Origin: an uncultured Rhizobiaceae group bacterium
Lineage (GTDB): Bacteria; Pseudomonadota; Alphaproteobacteria; Rhizobiales; Rhizobiaceae
Assembly (NCBI GenBank): GCA_937944165.1
Contig: CALDZF010000191.1
Span: 1 to 35,522 of the forward strand
Direction: 5' to 3'
DNA length: 35,522 nucleotides
How positions within the stretch are numbered: position 1 is the first letter of the stretch; the number at the start of each line of letters is the position of its first letter. A program made the translations under genes and the position numbers. Under the pieces are notes generated by a model, which made no database searches, was not told where the DNA came from, and saw nothing but the letters and a program-made list of their open reading frames with translations. Shown here one piece after another: positions 18,763 through 28,289 of the stretch.

Positions 18763-18830
18763 GTTTACACTCGCTTATATATTATTTTTGCCCTAAAAAG
18801 TAATGGGTTGAATTTTTTAGGTTAGCAACT

Positions 18831-20189
18831 GTGAAAAAAGCGGGAAAAAGCTCGGGCAGTAAAAAGTTCGTAGCTAACCAAGAGCAGGGTTCTGGTCTTG
18901 GGCATAGACGGGCATCAATTATTTTTATGTTAGTGTTAATCCTTTCAGGATTGGCAGGATATACCTATATCACTTACTGTAATGATGAACCAATCACGCT
19001 GAAAATTGCGGCAGGCCCTTATAGGTCAGATTCGTTTGAATTAATGACGGAAGTTGCAGACGTTGTTAGCCGACATTCTAAAGATTTGATAGTTGAAGTT
19101 ATTCCAAGCAAAGACTCCAGTAATAACATTGCCATGTTGAATAATGGTACTGTGGATTTAGCCACGATCCGCTCTGATACACCGGTAATAAGTGATGTTA
19201 GGATGGTTGCTGATTTATTTCCTGATTATTTCCAACTTATCTCTCGAAGTGAGAGCCTGATTTATTCTCCAACAGATTTGGTAGGTAAGAAAGTTGCAGT
19301 CCCTAATCATGGAACGCATGATCTACGTTCTTTTTGGATTATTGGTGATCATTATGATTTACCAATATCTGGGGTTAAATGGGTTCCAACAAGTTTTGAA
19401 AATGGAACCAGATTATTATTGTCTGGTGATGTTGATGCTGTGTTTACTGTAAGATCTTTACGCGACAGAGTTTTATTAAACTTGTTTGAAGACTCGGAAT
19501 TAAAAAACCTGTCACTGCGATACGTCTCATTAGATCAAGCAGAAGCCATTGCAATCAAACGCCCATTTTTACAAGTAGGCAGCGTGCCCAAAGGGACGTT
19601 TATTGGAAAAGCGCCAACTCCAAGAAGTCATACCATTACAACAACTGTGCAACGTATTTTGGTCACAAGAGAAAATCTGGACGTTGAGCCAATTCGTGAA
19701 TTAACACGTATTCTTTTTGAAAACAGGCTCGATCTGACAATTCGATTTGCCTTGGCTTCTGCTATTAAGATGCCTGATATAAATGAAGGGTTTGCGATAT
19801 CTTTACATGAGGGTTCTGAGCAATATTTTAACCGTGATGAGCCTTCATTCGTGCAAGAAAATGCTGAGCCTCTAGCCCTAATGGTTACAGTGTTTGCGAT
19901 GATGGTTTCAGGGTTAATCGCGTTAAGATCACGTTTTGTTTCTACTCAAAAAGACCGAATGGACAGTTACAATTATATGCTTTTAAACATTGCTGAAAAT
20001 GCAAAAAAGGTTACCAATGTTGATGAAGTTAAAACCTTGAAAGTTGAACTGCATAAAGTGTTGGAAAATGTTGTACGCGCATTGGATACGGATGAAGTAA
20101 CCGAAGAAGGGTTTCAAACCTTTTCTTTTTTATGGGAATCCGTGCGTGTTATGCTTAGTGAGCGAGAAGAAGAAGTTAATAGTTCTTAA
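18831..20189 (+). CDS. Membrane-anchored TAXI-type solute-binding protein
   Basis: A 452-aa protein starting at GTG. It has an N-terminal helix (about residues 28-50), a TAXI/TRAP-type binding domain (about 56-330) opening with LKIAAGPYRSDSFELMTEVA and including LVGKKVAVPNHGTHDLR, a second helix (about 347-365), and a helical cytoplasmic tail of about 85 residues. TAXI proteins normally deliver solute to TRAP permeases, but no permease gene is adjacent and this one is held by two membrane helices, so it may act as a sensor or a tethered receptor. A hairpin, CCTAAAAA/TTTTTAGG (18792-18821), includes the AGG of the presumed ribosome site. Confidence 0.8.
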   Translation: MKKAGKSSGSKKFVANQEQGSGLGHRRASIIFMLVLILSGLAGYTYITYCNDEPITLKIAAGPYRSDSFELMTEVADVVSRHSKDLIVEVIPSKDSSNNIAMLNNGTVDLATIRSDTPVISDVRMVADLFPDYFQLISRSESLIYSPTDLVGKKVAVPNHGTHDLRSFWIIGDHYDLPISGVKWVPTSFENGTRLLLSGDVDAVFTVRSLRDRVLLNLFEDSELKNLSLRYVSLDQAEAIAIKRPFLQVGSVPKGTFIGKAPTPRSHTITTTVQRILVTRENLDVEPIRELTRILFENRLDLTIRFALASAIKMPDINEGFAISLHEGSEQYFNRDEPSFVQENAEPLALMVTVFAMMVSGLIALRSRFVSTQKDRMDSYNYMLLNIAENAKKVTNVDEVKTLKVELHKVLENVVRALDTDEVTEEGFQTFSFLWESVRVMLSEREEEVNSS

Positions 20190-20375
20190 GCCTATCGCAT
20201 TTTGAGTTAAAACAGAGTAACTTAAAACGTTGTACCTATTTGTTATAAGCATATTCTTCTGTGAAGACCGCAGACACCTTTAAAGAATATCCTATAATGT
20301 GCATAATTCCTAAATTTGAACGCTTTTTTTAAAATTTCACTTTAGGTTAACACAAAGTAAACGTATGATAGTTCC

Positions 20376-20882
20376 ATGTTTACGATTACTGCTCAAACAA
20401 GGCGGGCAACGCCTCAGGATGCCGCTGCAATATCCCAGGTTCATGAAGCTTCTTGGAGAAATGCTTATGCGGGTTTGGTTCCCTATGGCGCTTTGGCGCG
20501 CATGCTTAACCGCCGTGATGTGGCTTGGTGGACGAACGCAATTCGTAAATCTACGCTTATTTTGATCATTGAGATGGATAATAAGACTGTAGGTTATGCA
20601 ACGCTTGGACCTAACCGCGTAAGTACATTTCCTTTTGAGGGAGAAATTTATGAAATTTATCTTCTGCCGGAATATCAAGGCGTTGGTCTTGGAACCAAGT
20701 TATTCCTAGATGCAATCAACGAATTAAAAAGGCGTAATTATGAAGGCGCTGTTGTTTGGGTTTTGTCTGATAATCAGCCGGCAATCTCGTTTTACGAAAA
20801 TGCAGGTGGGCGCGCTATTGCAAATGGCTCAGAGTATTTTGATGATAAAAAACTCATTAAAACTGCATACGCTTGGGACTAA
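20376..20882 (+). CDS. GNAT-family N-acetyltransferase
   Basis: A 168-aa protein with the GNAT fold: N-terminal RRATPQDAAAISQVHEASWRNAYAGLVP, then strand 4 (EIYEIYLLPEYQG) and the acetyl-CoA pyrophosphate loop QGVGLGTKL (about residues 107-115), and the late motif SDNQPAISFYENAGGRA. The opening is that of RimI/phosphinothricin-acetyltransferase-like members. The substrate is unknown. No close ribosome site is visible. The 186-nt upstream gap is AT-rich and shows no other gene. Confidence 0.87.
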   Translation: MFTITAQTRRATPQDAAAISQVHEASWRNAYAGLVPYGALARMLNRRDVAWWTNAIRKSTLILIIEMDNKTVGYATLGPNRVSTFPFEGEIYEIYLLPEYQGVGLGTKLFLDAINELKRRNYEGAVVWVLSDNQPAISFYENAGGRAIANGSEYFDDKKLIKTAYAWD

Positions 20883-20920
20883 TATCTGATTTAAAGTTAA
20901 GCTTAACACGCCGCCCTACA

Positions 20921-20948
20921 TTGACTCTTTAGAAAATCTGGTTATGTA
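20921..20948 (+). promoter_or_regulatory. Candidate promoter of the asd leader
   Basis: TTGACT (20921-20926), 16-nt spacer, TATGTA (20943-20948). A start near 20955 would put a 41-codon leader ORF about 23 nt into the transcript. This is one of the better consensus matches in the window, but it is a pattern match only. Confidence 0.5.
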
Positions 20949-20977
20949 AAACCCATCGAAGCCAAGAGATTAGATTA

Positions 20978-21100
20978 ATGTTTGAATACGCTCTTACATT
21001 TTCATGTGTTAAATACCCAGTTACACTTGTTGACTGCGTCTCTCTTTGCTCGGCAAAAACTACGACAACTTCAAAAACAACGAAGACCATCACGGTCTGA
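20978..21100 (+). CDS. Putative threonine-rich leader peptide upstream of asd
   Basis: A 40-residue ORF (ATG to TGA) between the candidate promoter and asd. Its last part reads KTTTTSKTTKTITV, so 8 of the final 13 residues are threonine, with one isoleucine. All four Thr codon types occur. This is the hallmark of an amino-acid attenuation leader, as in thrL of enterobacteria, and asd belongs to the pathway leading to threonine and isoleucine. A weak AAGAGA lies 9-10 nt before the ATG. Hairpins downstream overlap each other as expected for an attenuator. The ORF may still be a chance reading frame; conservation in relatives would settle it. Confidence 0.5.
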   Translation: MFEYALTFSCVKYPVTLVDCVSLCSAKTTTTSKTTKTITV

Positions 21101-21148
21101 TCGCTTCCGCTTGTGCCCGTACACTCTCCCGGGCAAAACGGGAGGGTG
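21084..21148 (+). promoter_or_regulatory. Alternative hairpins forming a possible asd attenuator
   Basis: Three pairings are visible. Stem 1: AGACC (21084-21088) with GGTCT (21094-21098), within the end of the leader ORF. Stem A: TGCCCG (21114-21119) with CGGGCA (21130-21135). Stem B: CACTCTCCCG (21122-21131) with CGGGAGGGTG (21139-21148), 10 bp with one G-T pair and a 7-nt loop. A and B share bases and cannot coexist. B has no T run, so it is not a standard terminator. It does bury GGGAGGG (21140-21146), a ribosome-site-like sequence 10 nt before an in-frame GTG (21157) of asd. Control by release of that site is an inference. Confidence 0.5.
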
Positions 21149-21180
21149 ATGACTAGGTGAGAGTGAAGAAAGAAAGTTCC

Positions 21181-22212
21181 ATGGGATATAAAATTGCAAT
21201 TGTTGGTGCAACTGGCAACGTAGGTAAGGAAATGCTCGATATTTTGGATGAGCGTGGTTTTCCTGCTGATACAATAGTGCCGCTGGCTTCTCGTCGCAGC
21301 CAGGGTAAAGAGGTTTCTTATGGTGATAAGACCCTGAAAATCAAGGCGCTAGATGGCTATGACTTTTCTGATACAGATATAGCACTGATGTCTGCTGGTG
21401 GTGATATATCTAAGGGATGGGCACCAAAGATTGCTGCACAAGGGTGTGTTGTCATCGATAATTCATCTGCATTTCGTTACGACCAAGATGTGCCTTTGAT
21501 TGTGCCTGAGGTTAACCCGGATGCTATTGAAGGCTTTACCAAGAAAAATATCATTGCAAATCCGAATTGTTCTACGGCTCAATTGGTTGTGGCGCTGAAG
21601 CCTTTGCACGATAAAGCCAAAATCAAGCGTGTGGTTGTTTCTACCTACCAGTCTGTTTCAGGTGCGGGTAAAGAAGCGATGGATGAATTGTTTAATCAGA
21701 CACGCGCAGTTTTTGTAGCTGACCCTGTTGAGGCTGTTAAATTTCCAAAGCGTATTGCGTTTAATGTGATCCCGCACATCGATGTTTTCATGGAAGACGG
21801 CTACACAAAAGAAGAATGGAAAGTTCTGGCTGAAACCAAAAAGATGCTTGATAAAAACATCAAGGTAACTTGTACAGCAGTTCGTGTTCCTGTTTTTGTG
21901 GGTCACGCTGAATCGGTTAATATCGAATTTGAAAATGAGATTTCTGCTAAGGATGCCCGTGAGATTTTGCGTGAAGCGCCTGGTTGTCTGGTGGTTGATA
22001 ATCCTGAAGAAGAAACTTACATCACACCGCTTGAATGCGCAGGTGAAGACGCAACTTATATCTCTCGTATCCGTGAGGATATCACCGTTGAGAACGGTCT
22101 TAACATGTGGGTTGTTTCAGATAATCTTCGAAAGGGTGCGGCACTTAACACGGTTCAAATTGCAGAGCTCTTGGTTAATCGTGGACTTTTAAAAGCAAAA
22201 GCTGCTGCATAA
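21181..22212 (+). CDS. asd: Aspartate-semialdehyde dehydrogenase
   Basis: NADPH-dependent reduction of aspartyl phosphate, the branch-point step to lysine/diaminopimelate, methionine, threonine and isoleucine. The protein is 343 aa from the ATG at 21181 (MGYKIAIVGATGNVGKEML, the conserved start). It has the nucleotide loop GATGNVG, the catalytic cysteine C130 in NPNCSTAQL, and STYQSVSGAGKEAMDEL. An in-frame GTG at 21157 would add eight residues and has a GGGAGGG site buried in a hairpin. Both starts may be used, but homologues support the ATG. The stop is only 7 nt from the convergent mutS stop. Confidence 0.96.
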   Translation: MGYKIAIVGATGNVGKEMLDILDERGFPADTIVPLASRRSQGKEVSYGDKTLKIKALDGYDFSDTDIALMSAGGDISKGWAPKIAAQGCVVIDNSSAFRYDQDVPLIVPEVNPDAIEGFTKKNIIANPNCSTAQLVVALKPLHDKAKIKRVVVSTYQSVSGAGKEAMDELFNQTRAVFVADPVEAVKFPKRIAFNVIPHIDVFMEDGYTKEEWKVLAETKKMLDKNIKVTCTAVRVPVFVGHAESVNIEFENEISAKDAREILREAPGCLVVDNPEEETYITPLECAGEDATYISRIREDITVENGLNMWVVSDNLRKGAALNTVQIAELLVNRGLLKAKAAA

Positions 22213-22219
22213 GTAGAAT

Positions 22220-24943
22220 TTAGGATTTCAGCAAGGCTCTTAAATCATATAGGGCCTGCTGAGCCTCTCTTGGTGACATATCATCAGGCGAGATGTTTTC
22301 CAGAGCCTCAACAAGTTTATTATCAGACTGTGTTTGAACGGATTGCGTTTGCGTAACTGAAAAAAGTGGCAAATCATCAATTAATGTCTTTGCGTTATTG
22401 GTGCGTTCGGAACTTTCAAGTTGATCTAAAACATCTCTTGCACGTGCGACAACTGCTGGCGGCAGGCCTGCCAGTTTTGCTACTTGAATACCGTAAGAAC
22501 GGTCTGCAGTACCTGTAATAACCTCATGTAAGAAGACAACATCACCTTCCCATTCCTTTACTTTCATCGTGACATTTGAAAGCCTATCAAGGGGTTCTGC
22601 AAGTGACGTTAATTCATGATAATGTGTGGCAAATAATGTTCGGCACAAGTTTACTTCGTGAAGGTTTTCAATTGCTGCCCATGCAATTGAAAGACCATCA
22701 AAAGTAGCTGTGCCACGCCCAATCTCATCCAGTATGACAAAGGATTTAACTTCTGCCTGATTAAGAATGGCTGCGGTCTCAACCATCTCCACCATAAAGG
22801 TTGAGCGACCGCGCGCCAGATCATCTGCCGCACCAACACGGCTGAACAAGCGGTCAACAATGCCTATATGAGCAGACTTTGCAGGTACAAAACTGCCCAT
22901 TTGTGCTAAAATAATAATGAGTGCGTTTTGACGAAGGAACGTAGATTTACCGCCCATATTAGGACCTGTTAAAAGCCATAATTTTCCAGCTTTATCACCA
23001 CCAATATTACAATCATTAGCTACAAATGGGTTTTGTGCATCCCGTTTTAAAACTTGTTCAACAACCGGGTGTCGGCCTGCTATCACTTCAAAAGCAAGAC
23101 TTTCATCTACCTTTGGCAAGCAATACTGATAGGTTTCTGCCAAATGTGCTAAGCCTTGGGCAACATCCAAGACAGCAATTGCGTCTGCTGTTTTGGAAAT
23201 TTGTTTGGATGCTTCAAGTACCGCACTTACCAGTTTTGAAAAAAGTGCTAATTCAATTTCTTGGGCTTTTCCTGCAGCATTTGCGATTTTACTTTCAATC
23301 TCTGCCAGTTCGGTTGTCGTAAATCGCATTGCATTTGCCAGTGTTTGGCGGTGGATAAATTTTGCCTTGCCTTCCTCATTCATGAAACTATCAGAATTAT
23401 TGGCCGTTACTTCGATGAAATATCCAAGCATGTTATTGTGCTTGATTTTAAGAGATTTAACGCCTGTTTTATTGGCATATTGCATTTGCATGCCAGCAAT
23501 TATACGTCTGCTTTCATCGCGTAATTTTCGTAATTCATCGAGCTCTGCATGATATCCTTCACGAATAAATCCGCCATCACGCGCCAATAAAGGCATTTCA
23601 TCGGCAAGTGAAGTTGACAATAAATCTTCTAATGATTGCGGCAGGGCTTTTATTATATTTTGAGCATATGTAAATTCAGGGGGCAGGTTTTCATGTTGTA
23701 TGAGTTGGGAAATTATTTCGCGCGCACCTTTAATGCCTGTAAGCAGGCTTGCCAGATCACGTGGGCCGCCGCGATTAAGGGCAAGTCTGGATAGGGCGCG
23801 AGCCATGTCTGGAATTTGCTTTATAGAAATACGTAAATTGCGAGTCAGTTCAGGCATGTCCAATAAAAAAGAAATAGAGCTTTGTCTTTGTGAAATTTGC
23901 TCTATATCCGTGAGCGGGTTCATCATGCGCTCGCCAAGTAATCTACCACCTGCGCCACTTACTGTATTATTGATTGCATGAAACAGACTGCCTTGTTTTT
24001 CACCTGATAGCGTTCGCATGAGTTCTAGGTTTGTACGCGTTGCAGCGTCAATGAACATTGCATGGCTAGCATCTTCGCGTGATGGCGGCATTAAAGCCGG
24101 ACGTTCATCAATTTGGGTTTTTTCTATATAGGCAAGTGCGGCTCCTGCAGCGCTTAGTTCAGCTTTTGAAAAATTACCAAACCCTTCAAGCGATTTGACA
24201 TTGAAAGTTTCTTTAAGACGTTCAATAGCCATTTGACTGTCAAAGAATGTGGGGCTTTCAATCGTTATGGCTTTTTCATCAAGCATGATTTTTTGCTTGA
24301 TATTTTCATCGCTGTAAATGCTTTCAGGCATAACCAGCTCACGTGGTTCAATGCGTGCAAGTGCTGAACCCAGTTCCTGGATTGAAACTTTTGTAACGCG
24401 AAAACTTCCTGTTGAAATATCAATCCAGGCGATTGCCATTTCATGTTCGCTCTCGCCTTGTTTTATTCTTGCCAGAGTTGCCAGAAAATTGGATCTTGAA
24501 GGATCAAGTAGTTTTTCTTCTGTAACGGTTCCAGGTGTAACTAAACGTACTACATCCCGTCTTACAACAGATTTTGAACCACGTTTTTTCGCTTCAGAAG
24601 GGTCTTCGGTCTGTTCACAAACTGCAACACGGTGGCCAAGGCCGATTAGTTTTTGCAAATAATCTTCTGCGGCATGAACAGGGACGCCGCACATTGGAAT
24701 GTCTTCGCCTTGATGCTTGCCGCGTTTTGTAAGTGTAATACCAAGTGCGCGCGAAGCAATTTCTGCGTCATCAAAAAATAGTTCATAAAAATCGCCCATG
24801 CGATAAAACAAGAGACTGTCCATATTAACGGATTTAATCTCTATAAATTGCTGCATCATCGGTGTAGGTGCCGTATTTTGTGCTTTATTATTTGGAGCTT
24901 GGGACAAGAGATACCTGATTAATATGGGTTCAGACTTACCCAC
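22220..24943 (-). CDS. mutS: DNA mismatch repair protein MutS
   Basis: Mismatch-recognition ATPase of 907 aa. The N-terminal mismatch-binding domain has [20 protein letters not shown] with the Phe-x-Glu wedge region; the connector, lever and clamp domains follow. The ATPase has Walker [15 protein letters not shown] and Walker [19 protein letters not shown], then ATHYHEL. The start is a GTG at 24943 with AAGGA about 8 nt upstream; an internal [12 protein letters not shown] (codon 29) is closer to where many homologues begin their conserved region. No mutL is nearby. Confidence 0.97.
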   Translation of the reverse strand: MGKSEPILIRYLLSQAPNNKAQNTAPTPMMQQFIEIKSVNMDSLLFYRMGDFYELFFDDAEIASRALGITLTKRGKHQGEDIPMCGVPVHAAEDYLQKLIGLGHRVAVCEQTEDPSEAKKRGSKSVVRRDVVRLVTPGTVTEEKLLDPSRSNFLATLARIKQGESEHEMAIAWIDISTGSFRVTKVSIQELGSALARIEPRELVMPESIYSDENIKQKIMLDEKAITIESPTFFDSQMAIERLKETFNVKSLEGFGNFSKAELSAAGAALAYIEKTQIDERPALMPPSREDASHAMFIDAATRTNLELMRTLSGEKQGSLFHAINNTVSGAGGRLLGERMMNPLTDIEQISQRQSSISFLLDMPELTRNLRISIKQIPDMARALSRLALNRGGPRDLASLLTGIKGAREIISQLIQHENLPPEFTYAQNIIKALPQSLEDLLSTSLADEMPLLARDGGFIREGYHAELDELRKLRDESRRIIAGMQMQYANKTGVKSLKIKHNNMLGYFIEVTANNSDSFMNEEGKAKFIHRQTLANAMRFTTTELAEIESKIANAAGKAQEIELALFSKLVSAVLEASKQISKTADAIAVLDVAQGLAHLAETYQYCLPKVDESLAFEVIAGRHPVVEQVLKRDAQNPFVANDCNIGGDKAGKLWLLTGPNMGGKSTFLRQNALIIILAQMGSFVPAKSAHIGIVDRLFSRVGAADDLARGRSTFMVEMVETAAILNQAEVKSFVILDEIGRGTATFDGLSIAWAAIENLHEVNLCRTLFATHYHELTSLAEPLDRLSNVTMKVKEWEGDVVFLHEVITGTADRSYGIQVAKLAGLPPAVVARARDVLDQLESSERTNNAKTLIDDLPLFSVTQTQSVQTQSDNKLVEALENISPDDMSPREAQQALYDLRALLKS

Positions 24944-25022
24944 TAAGATTCCTTAAAGTTGCCTTTCATGCAAGGCTTTGTCTTATCTTCAACTTGCCGT
25001 CCACAGGTGAGGTCAAATTGAA

Positions 25023-25847
25023 TTAGGTTTTGTCGCGGTGCTTTGTGGCATTAGCACCATAATAGTTTACATAACGTGGATTGATATTTGCTACAGGTAA
25101 GATTACTGCAATATCAATTGTGCCAAAATCTTTATCGATGACGATATCATTTGAAAAGTATGCGCCTAGCCGCATGTAACCTTTAATCAAAGGGGGCATA
25201 GACCGCAAAGCTTGCTTTTTATCTTTTACCAAGCTTTCAAATTGTTTTATTCCAATTGAGTTTTTAGAGGTGGGCCTTACTTGCCAAGCTGGATTGTTAT
25301 CTGAAATTTTTGATAGTAAACCCAACGCCATATTAATTTCGCTTATGTTTTGTGTATAAAAAGAAGCGCAGCCAATCATAACATCAACTTGCTTTTGAAC
25401 GGCATAAGCCCAAGTGCCATGCCACATAAGTTCCATGGTGCGCTTGCTGCGGTAGGCTTCCAAAATACAAGAGCGACCTAATTCCATAAACCGCTTTTCA
25501 GGATGCTTTAGCGCGAGTGCATCCATGTCAAATTCATTTTGAGATCTAAACGAAAGATGCTTATCAGTTGCAGTTTTTACCAAAAACCTTTGGGTGCCAA
25601 TGGTTTTGGGGGTTTGTAGATTATTAGTTTCCAAAACCAGCAGGTGATCACAAATTAAATCATGTTGTTCTTGTTCAAGTTTTAAACTTGAATTAATTTT
25701 TTTAAGAGCTGAAAACTCCTCACAAAACACCTTGTAACGCACGCGTTGAGCCTGTTTGATTTCATCATGGTTTTGCGCCAAGCGGGTTTTAAGCGTGCCT
25801 AATGTTCCTGTAATTAGGTTTTCTTTTTCAGATTTGGTTTTGCGCAT
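25023..25847 (-). CDS. olsB: OlsB-like ornithine-acyl-ACP N-acyltransferase (GNAT superfamily)
   Basis: A 274-aa acyltransferase related to OlsB and the family often labelled hemolysin. It has RVRYKVFCEEF (about residues 40-50), RFMELGRSCILEAYRSKRTMELMW (split near 119-142) and PPLIKGYMRLGAYFSND followed by a C-terminal DIAVILPV strand. OlsB makes lyso-ornithine lipid from ornithine and 3-hydroxyacyl-ACP; the partner O-acyltransferase OlsA is not here. The gene overlaps the 3' end of the upstream histidine kinase by 20 nt and has no clear ribosome site of its own, so translation is probably coupled. Exact substrate is inferred from the family. Confidence 0.78.
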   Translation of the reverse strand: MRKTKSEKENLITGTLGTLKTRLAQNHDEIKQAQRVRYKVFCEEFSALKKINSSLKLEQEQHDLICDHLLVLETNNLQTPKTIGTQRFLVKTATDKHLSFRSQNEFDMDALALKHPEKRFMELGRSCILEAYRSKRTMELMWHGTWAYAVQKQVDVMIGCASFYTQNISEINMALGLLSKISDNNPAWQVRPTSKNSIGIKQFESLVKDKKQALRSMPPLIKGYMRLGAYFSNDIVIDKDFGTIDIAVILPVANINPRYVNYYGANATKHRDKT

Positions 25848-28170
25848 GTCTGCTTGTTACGCTGTCTGTGCTGCTGAGTATTTTCTTGGGGTCTAGCGGC
25901 TTTGTTAAAAAGCCATTTGCGCCAAGTTTAATTGCTTCGTCACGAGTGTCTTTTTGCTCATCTGCAGTTAGGATAAATATTGGTATCTCAGAGTAAGCAT
26001 CTCTCTTCTCAATTTCCCTTATTTCTTTTAAGGCGTCCAAACCGTCTTTTACTGGCATTTGTAAATCCATAAAGATTACATCAAAAACATCGTTGCCTTT
26101 TTGCTCTTCCCAAAGAGCAATAGCTTCAGCACCATTTTGCGCACGGGCAACGGAATGGCCAGCCTTTTCCAAAATTGCTCTTGCCAGTTTTGCATTAATG
26201 TCATTGTCTTCTGCAATTAAAACGCGCTTTGGTTTGTTTGTAGCGATAAGTGAGGAAGACCAGCTTTTGGATCTAGAAACCTCTCGGTTATCATGCTGGT
26301 TAAATTCATTTCCTGCTATAATATTTAAGAGGGATAGTTTCCTTACTGGCTTAATTAGATAGCTATCAAAGCCTGCGGATATGTAGTCGTTTAATTTTGA
26401 TCGTGATTTAGCTTCAAGTAAAATGATTGCGCGCTTATTGGTTTTTTTACAAACTTCTAAAAGAGCCTTTATTTCTGGTTTTGATATATCAAATGTTTGA
26501 TCAATCAGAACGGTGCCAAATGAGCAAGATGGGTTACTTATATCACATATGCCACCACCATGATCAGTTATATATGAGATCAAACTATTTTTTTCAAAAC
26601 TATCAGTACCTAAAATAAGAGCCTTCTTGTCTTTAAATAGTTTAACCCTTGTTTCGAGTTTAGCTTCTTCTTTTATTTTAGTCTTAATTGTGAACTTGAA
26701 TATTGACCCTTTACCTACCTTACTCGTCAGATCAATTTGGCCAGACATCTCTTCAATAATGCGTTTTGAGATTGAAAGCCCTAAACCAGCACCACCATGT
26801 TGTCGTGTGCTTTCATTATCTGCTTGGGCAAATTCTTCGAATATTTTATGTTGGTCATCTAGCGAAATACCTGGGCCTGTGTCATGCACCTCAAAATTTA
26901 AAATTGCATGCTCGTCATTTGATTCTAGCATTTCCAGTTTAATGTGGACGCCGCCTTTTTCAGTGAATTTAAGAGCATTACCAACCAGATTAATCAATAC
27001 CTGGCGCAGTCTTCCAGCATCACCTTCAATGAGCCGTGGCACATTAATATTAACATAAGAAGAAATGGATATGCCTTTTTCATGTGCTCTTGACGATAAA
27101 AGCTCACAGACATCTTCAACCAGTAATCCTGGTTTCATAGGTGCTGTTTTCAATTCAAGCTTTCCAGCTTCAACAATGGTCATGTCTAAAATATCTTCTA
27201 TAAGTGTTAAAAGTGCAGTGCCTGAATCATGCACTGCATCCACATAAGCTTGCTGTTCTGGTGTTAAGGTTGTGTCTGCTAAAAGCCCAGACATGCCAAG
27301 AATGCCATTAAGCGGAGTGCGCATTTCATGACTTACATTTGCCAAAAAGCGTGACTTTGCATGGCTCGCCTCTCGTAGTTCATTTTCAATTTTCTTTTGC
27401 GGTGTAATATCCCTGATTATTGATCTTAGGGCTGTTTTGCCTGTTTCTTCTTCCCGAACGGGTAAGTCTAACCAAGCAAACCATCGTTCGCCTGAATTGG
27501 TTTTGATTTTTAAATCCCAAACAGTTTCAAAATTTGACGGGTGAGAACGTTTAACTTCTTCAATTAACTCTGGTTGAAAAGGTTGATTAATAAAATCCTC
27601 TTTACTTTCACCAAATGTAGATACAAATGCTTCGTTGACATAGGTTATGTTGCCATCAGCCGAGCGATGTAAAATCATATCGCCAAAGGCTTCAATTAAG
27701 CTGCGATGTCTTTCTTCGCTTTCGTGTAATTCCCATGTTCTATTTTCCAAAGTCTCTAATCTGTCTTCCAACTCAAGTCGCTCTTGATTGTTTTCCAGCT
27801 TTAAAGCTCTAGTCCGAAAAAAATATGCTGCAATAGCCACAATAAGAATTGTTTGTATTACAACTGATACATGCATGTTTAATGCGTTAAGTTCAAATAA
27901 TGTTGCTGCAATTGCAATTATGATTGCGCTGGTCATTGCTGCCCAAAAAATTATATTCCAAATGTTTAATTTTTTGGATTTTCGTTCTTGGGTATCCGAA
28001 ACTTTTTTTGAGTTTTTTGTTTGTGAAGTAAACTCAGCCAGAGGCGGGATGTCAGAGTCAATCAATACGCTATTATGTGATTGGCCTTTGAAAAAAGGCT
28101 CAGATTGTTGGTGTAAAATGTTTTTTTGACGTTGCCACGCATCAACGCGTTCTTTTTTTACCTGTACCAT
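25828..28170 (-). CDS. PAS-containing hybrid sensor histidine kinase / response regulator
   Basis: A 780-aa protein with two membrane helices (about residues 70-92 and 99-118), a short coiled coil (120-150) and a PAS domain (about 153-260) ending in RDITPQKKIE. A HisKA domain follows with phospho-acceptor H281 (ANVSHEMRTPLNG), then an HATPase domain with N-box (INLVGNALKFT), DTGPGIS and GGAGLGLSIS. After these come a degenerate receiver lacking the paired acidic residues (about 515-625) and a complete receiver with phospho-acceptor D702 (FMDLQMP) and K in FLTKPL. No HPt domain is present, so output must pass to another protein. AGGGA precedes the ATG. It overlaps olsB by 20 nt. Confidence 0.93.
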   Translation of the reverse strand: MVQVKKERVDAWQRQKNILHQQSEPFFKGQSHNSVLIDSDIPPLAEFTSQTKNSKKVSDTQERKSKKLNIWNIIFWAAMTSAIIIAIAATLFELNALNMHVSVVIQTILIVAIAAYFFRTRALKLENNQERLELEDRLETLENRTWELHESEERHRSLIEAFGDMILHRSADGNITYVNEAFVSTFGESKEDFINQPFQPELIEEVKRSHPSNFETVWDLKIKTNSGERWFAWLDLPVREEETGKTALRSIIRDITPQKKIENELREASHAKSRFLANVSHEMRTPLNGILGMSGLLADTTLTPEQQAYVDAVHDSGTALLTLIEDILDMTIVEAGKLELKTAPMKPGLLVEDVCELLSSRAHEKGISISSYVNINVPRLIEGDAGRLRQVLINLVGNALKFTEKGGVHIKLEMLESNDEHAILNFEVHDTGPGISLDDQHKIFEEFAQADNESTRQHGGAGLGLSISKRIIEEMSGQIDLTSKVGKGSIFKFTIKTKIKEEAKLETRVKLFKDKKALILGTDSFEKNSLISYITDHGGGICDISNPSCSFGTVLIDQTFDISKPEIKALLEVCKKTNKRAIILLEAKSRSKLNDYISAGFDSYLIKPVRKLSLLNIIAGNEFNQHDNREVSRSKSWSSSLIATNKPKRVLIAEDNDINAKLARAILEKAGHSVARAQNGAEAIALWEEQKGNDVFDVIFMDLQMPVKDGLDALKEIREIEKRDAYSEIPIFILTADEQKDTRDEAIKLGANGFLTKPLDPKKILSSTDSVTSRHAQNQI

Positions 28171-28289
28171 TTGCTTTCCCTAAGCTGTAATTAGGCAAAC
28201 ATCACATAATTTAATTGAAAAACTGTTTCTATTTTAAGGATTTTTGCTGCAATGTGTGGTGATTATAAACTTTCTAATGAGGTAATGAA

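Noticed and set aside
23193-23552. Plus-strand open frames opposite mutS
   Set aside because: They are shadows of conserved mutS coding sequence.
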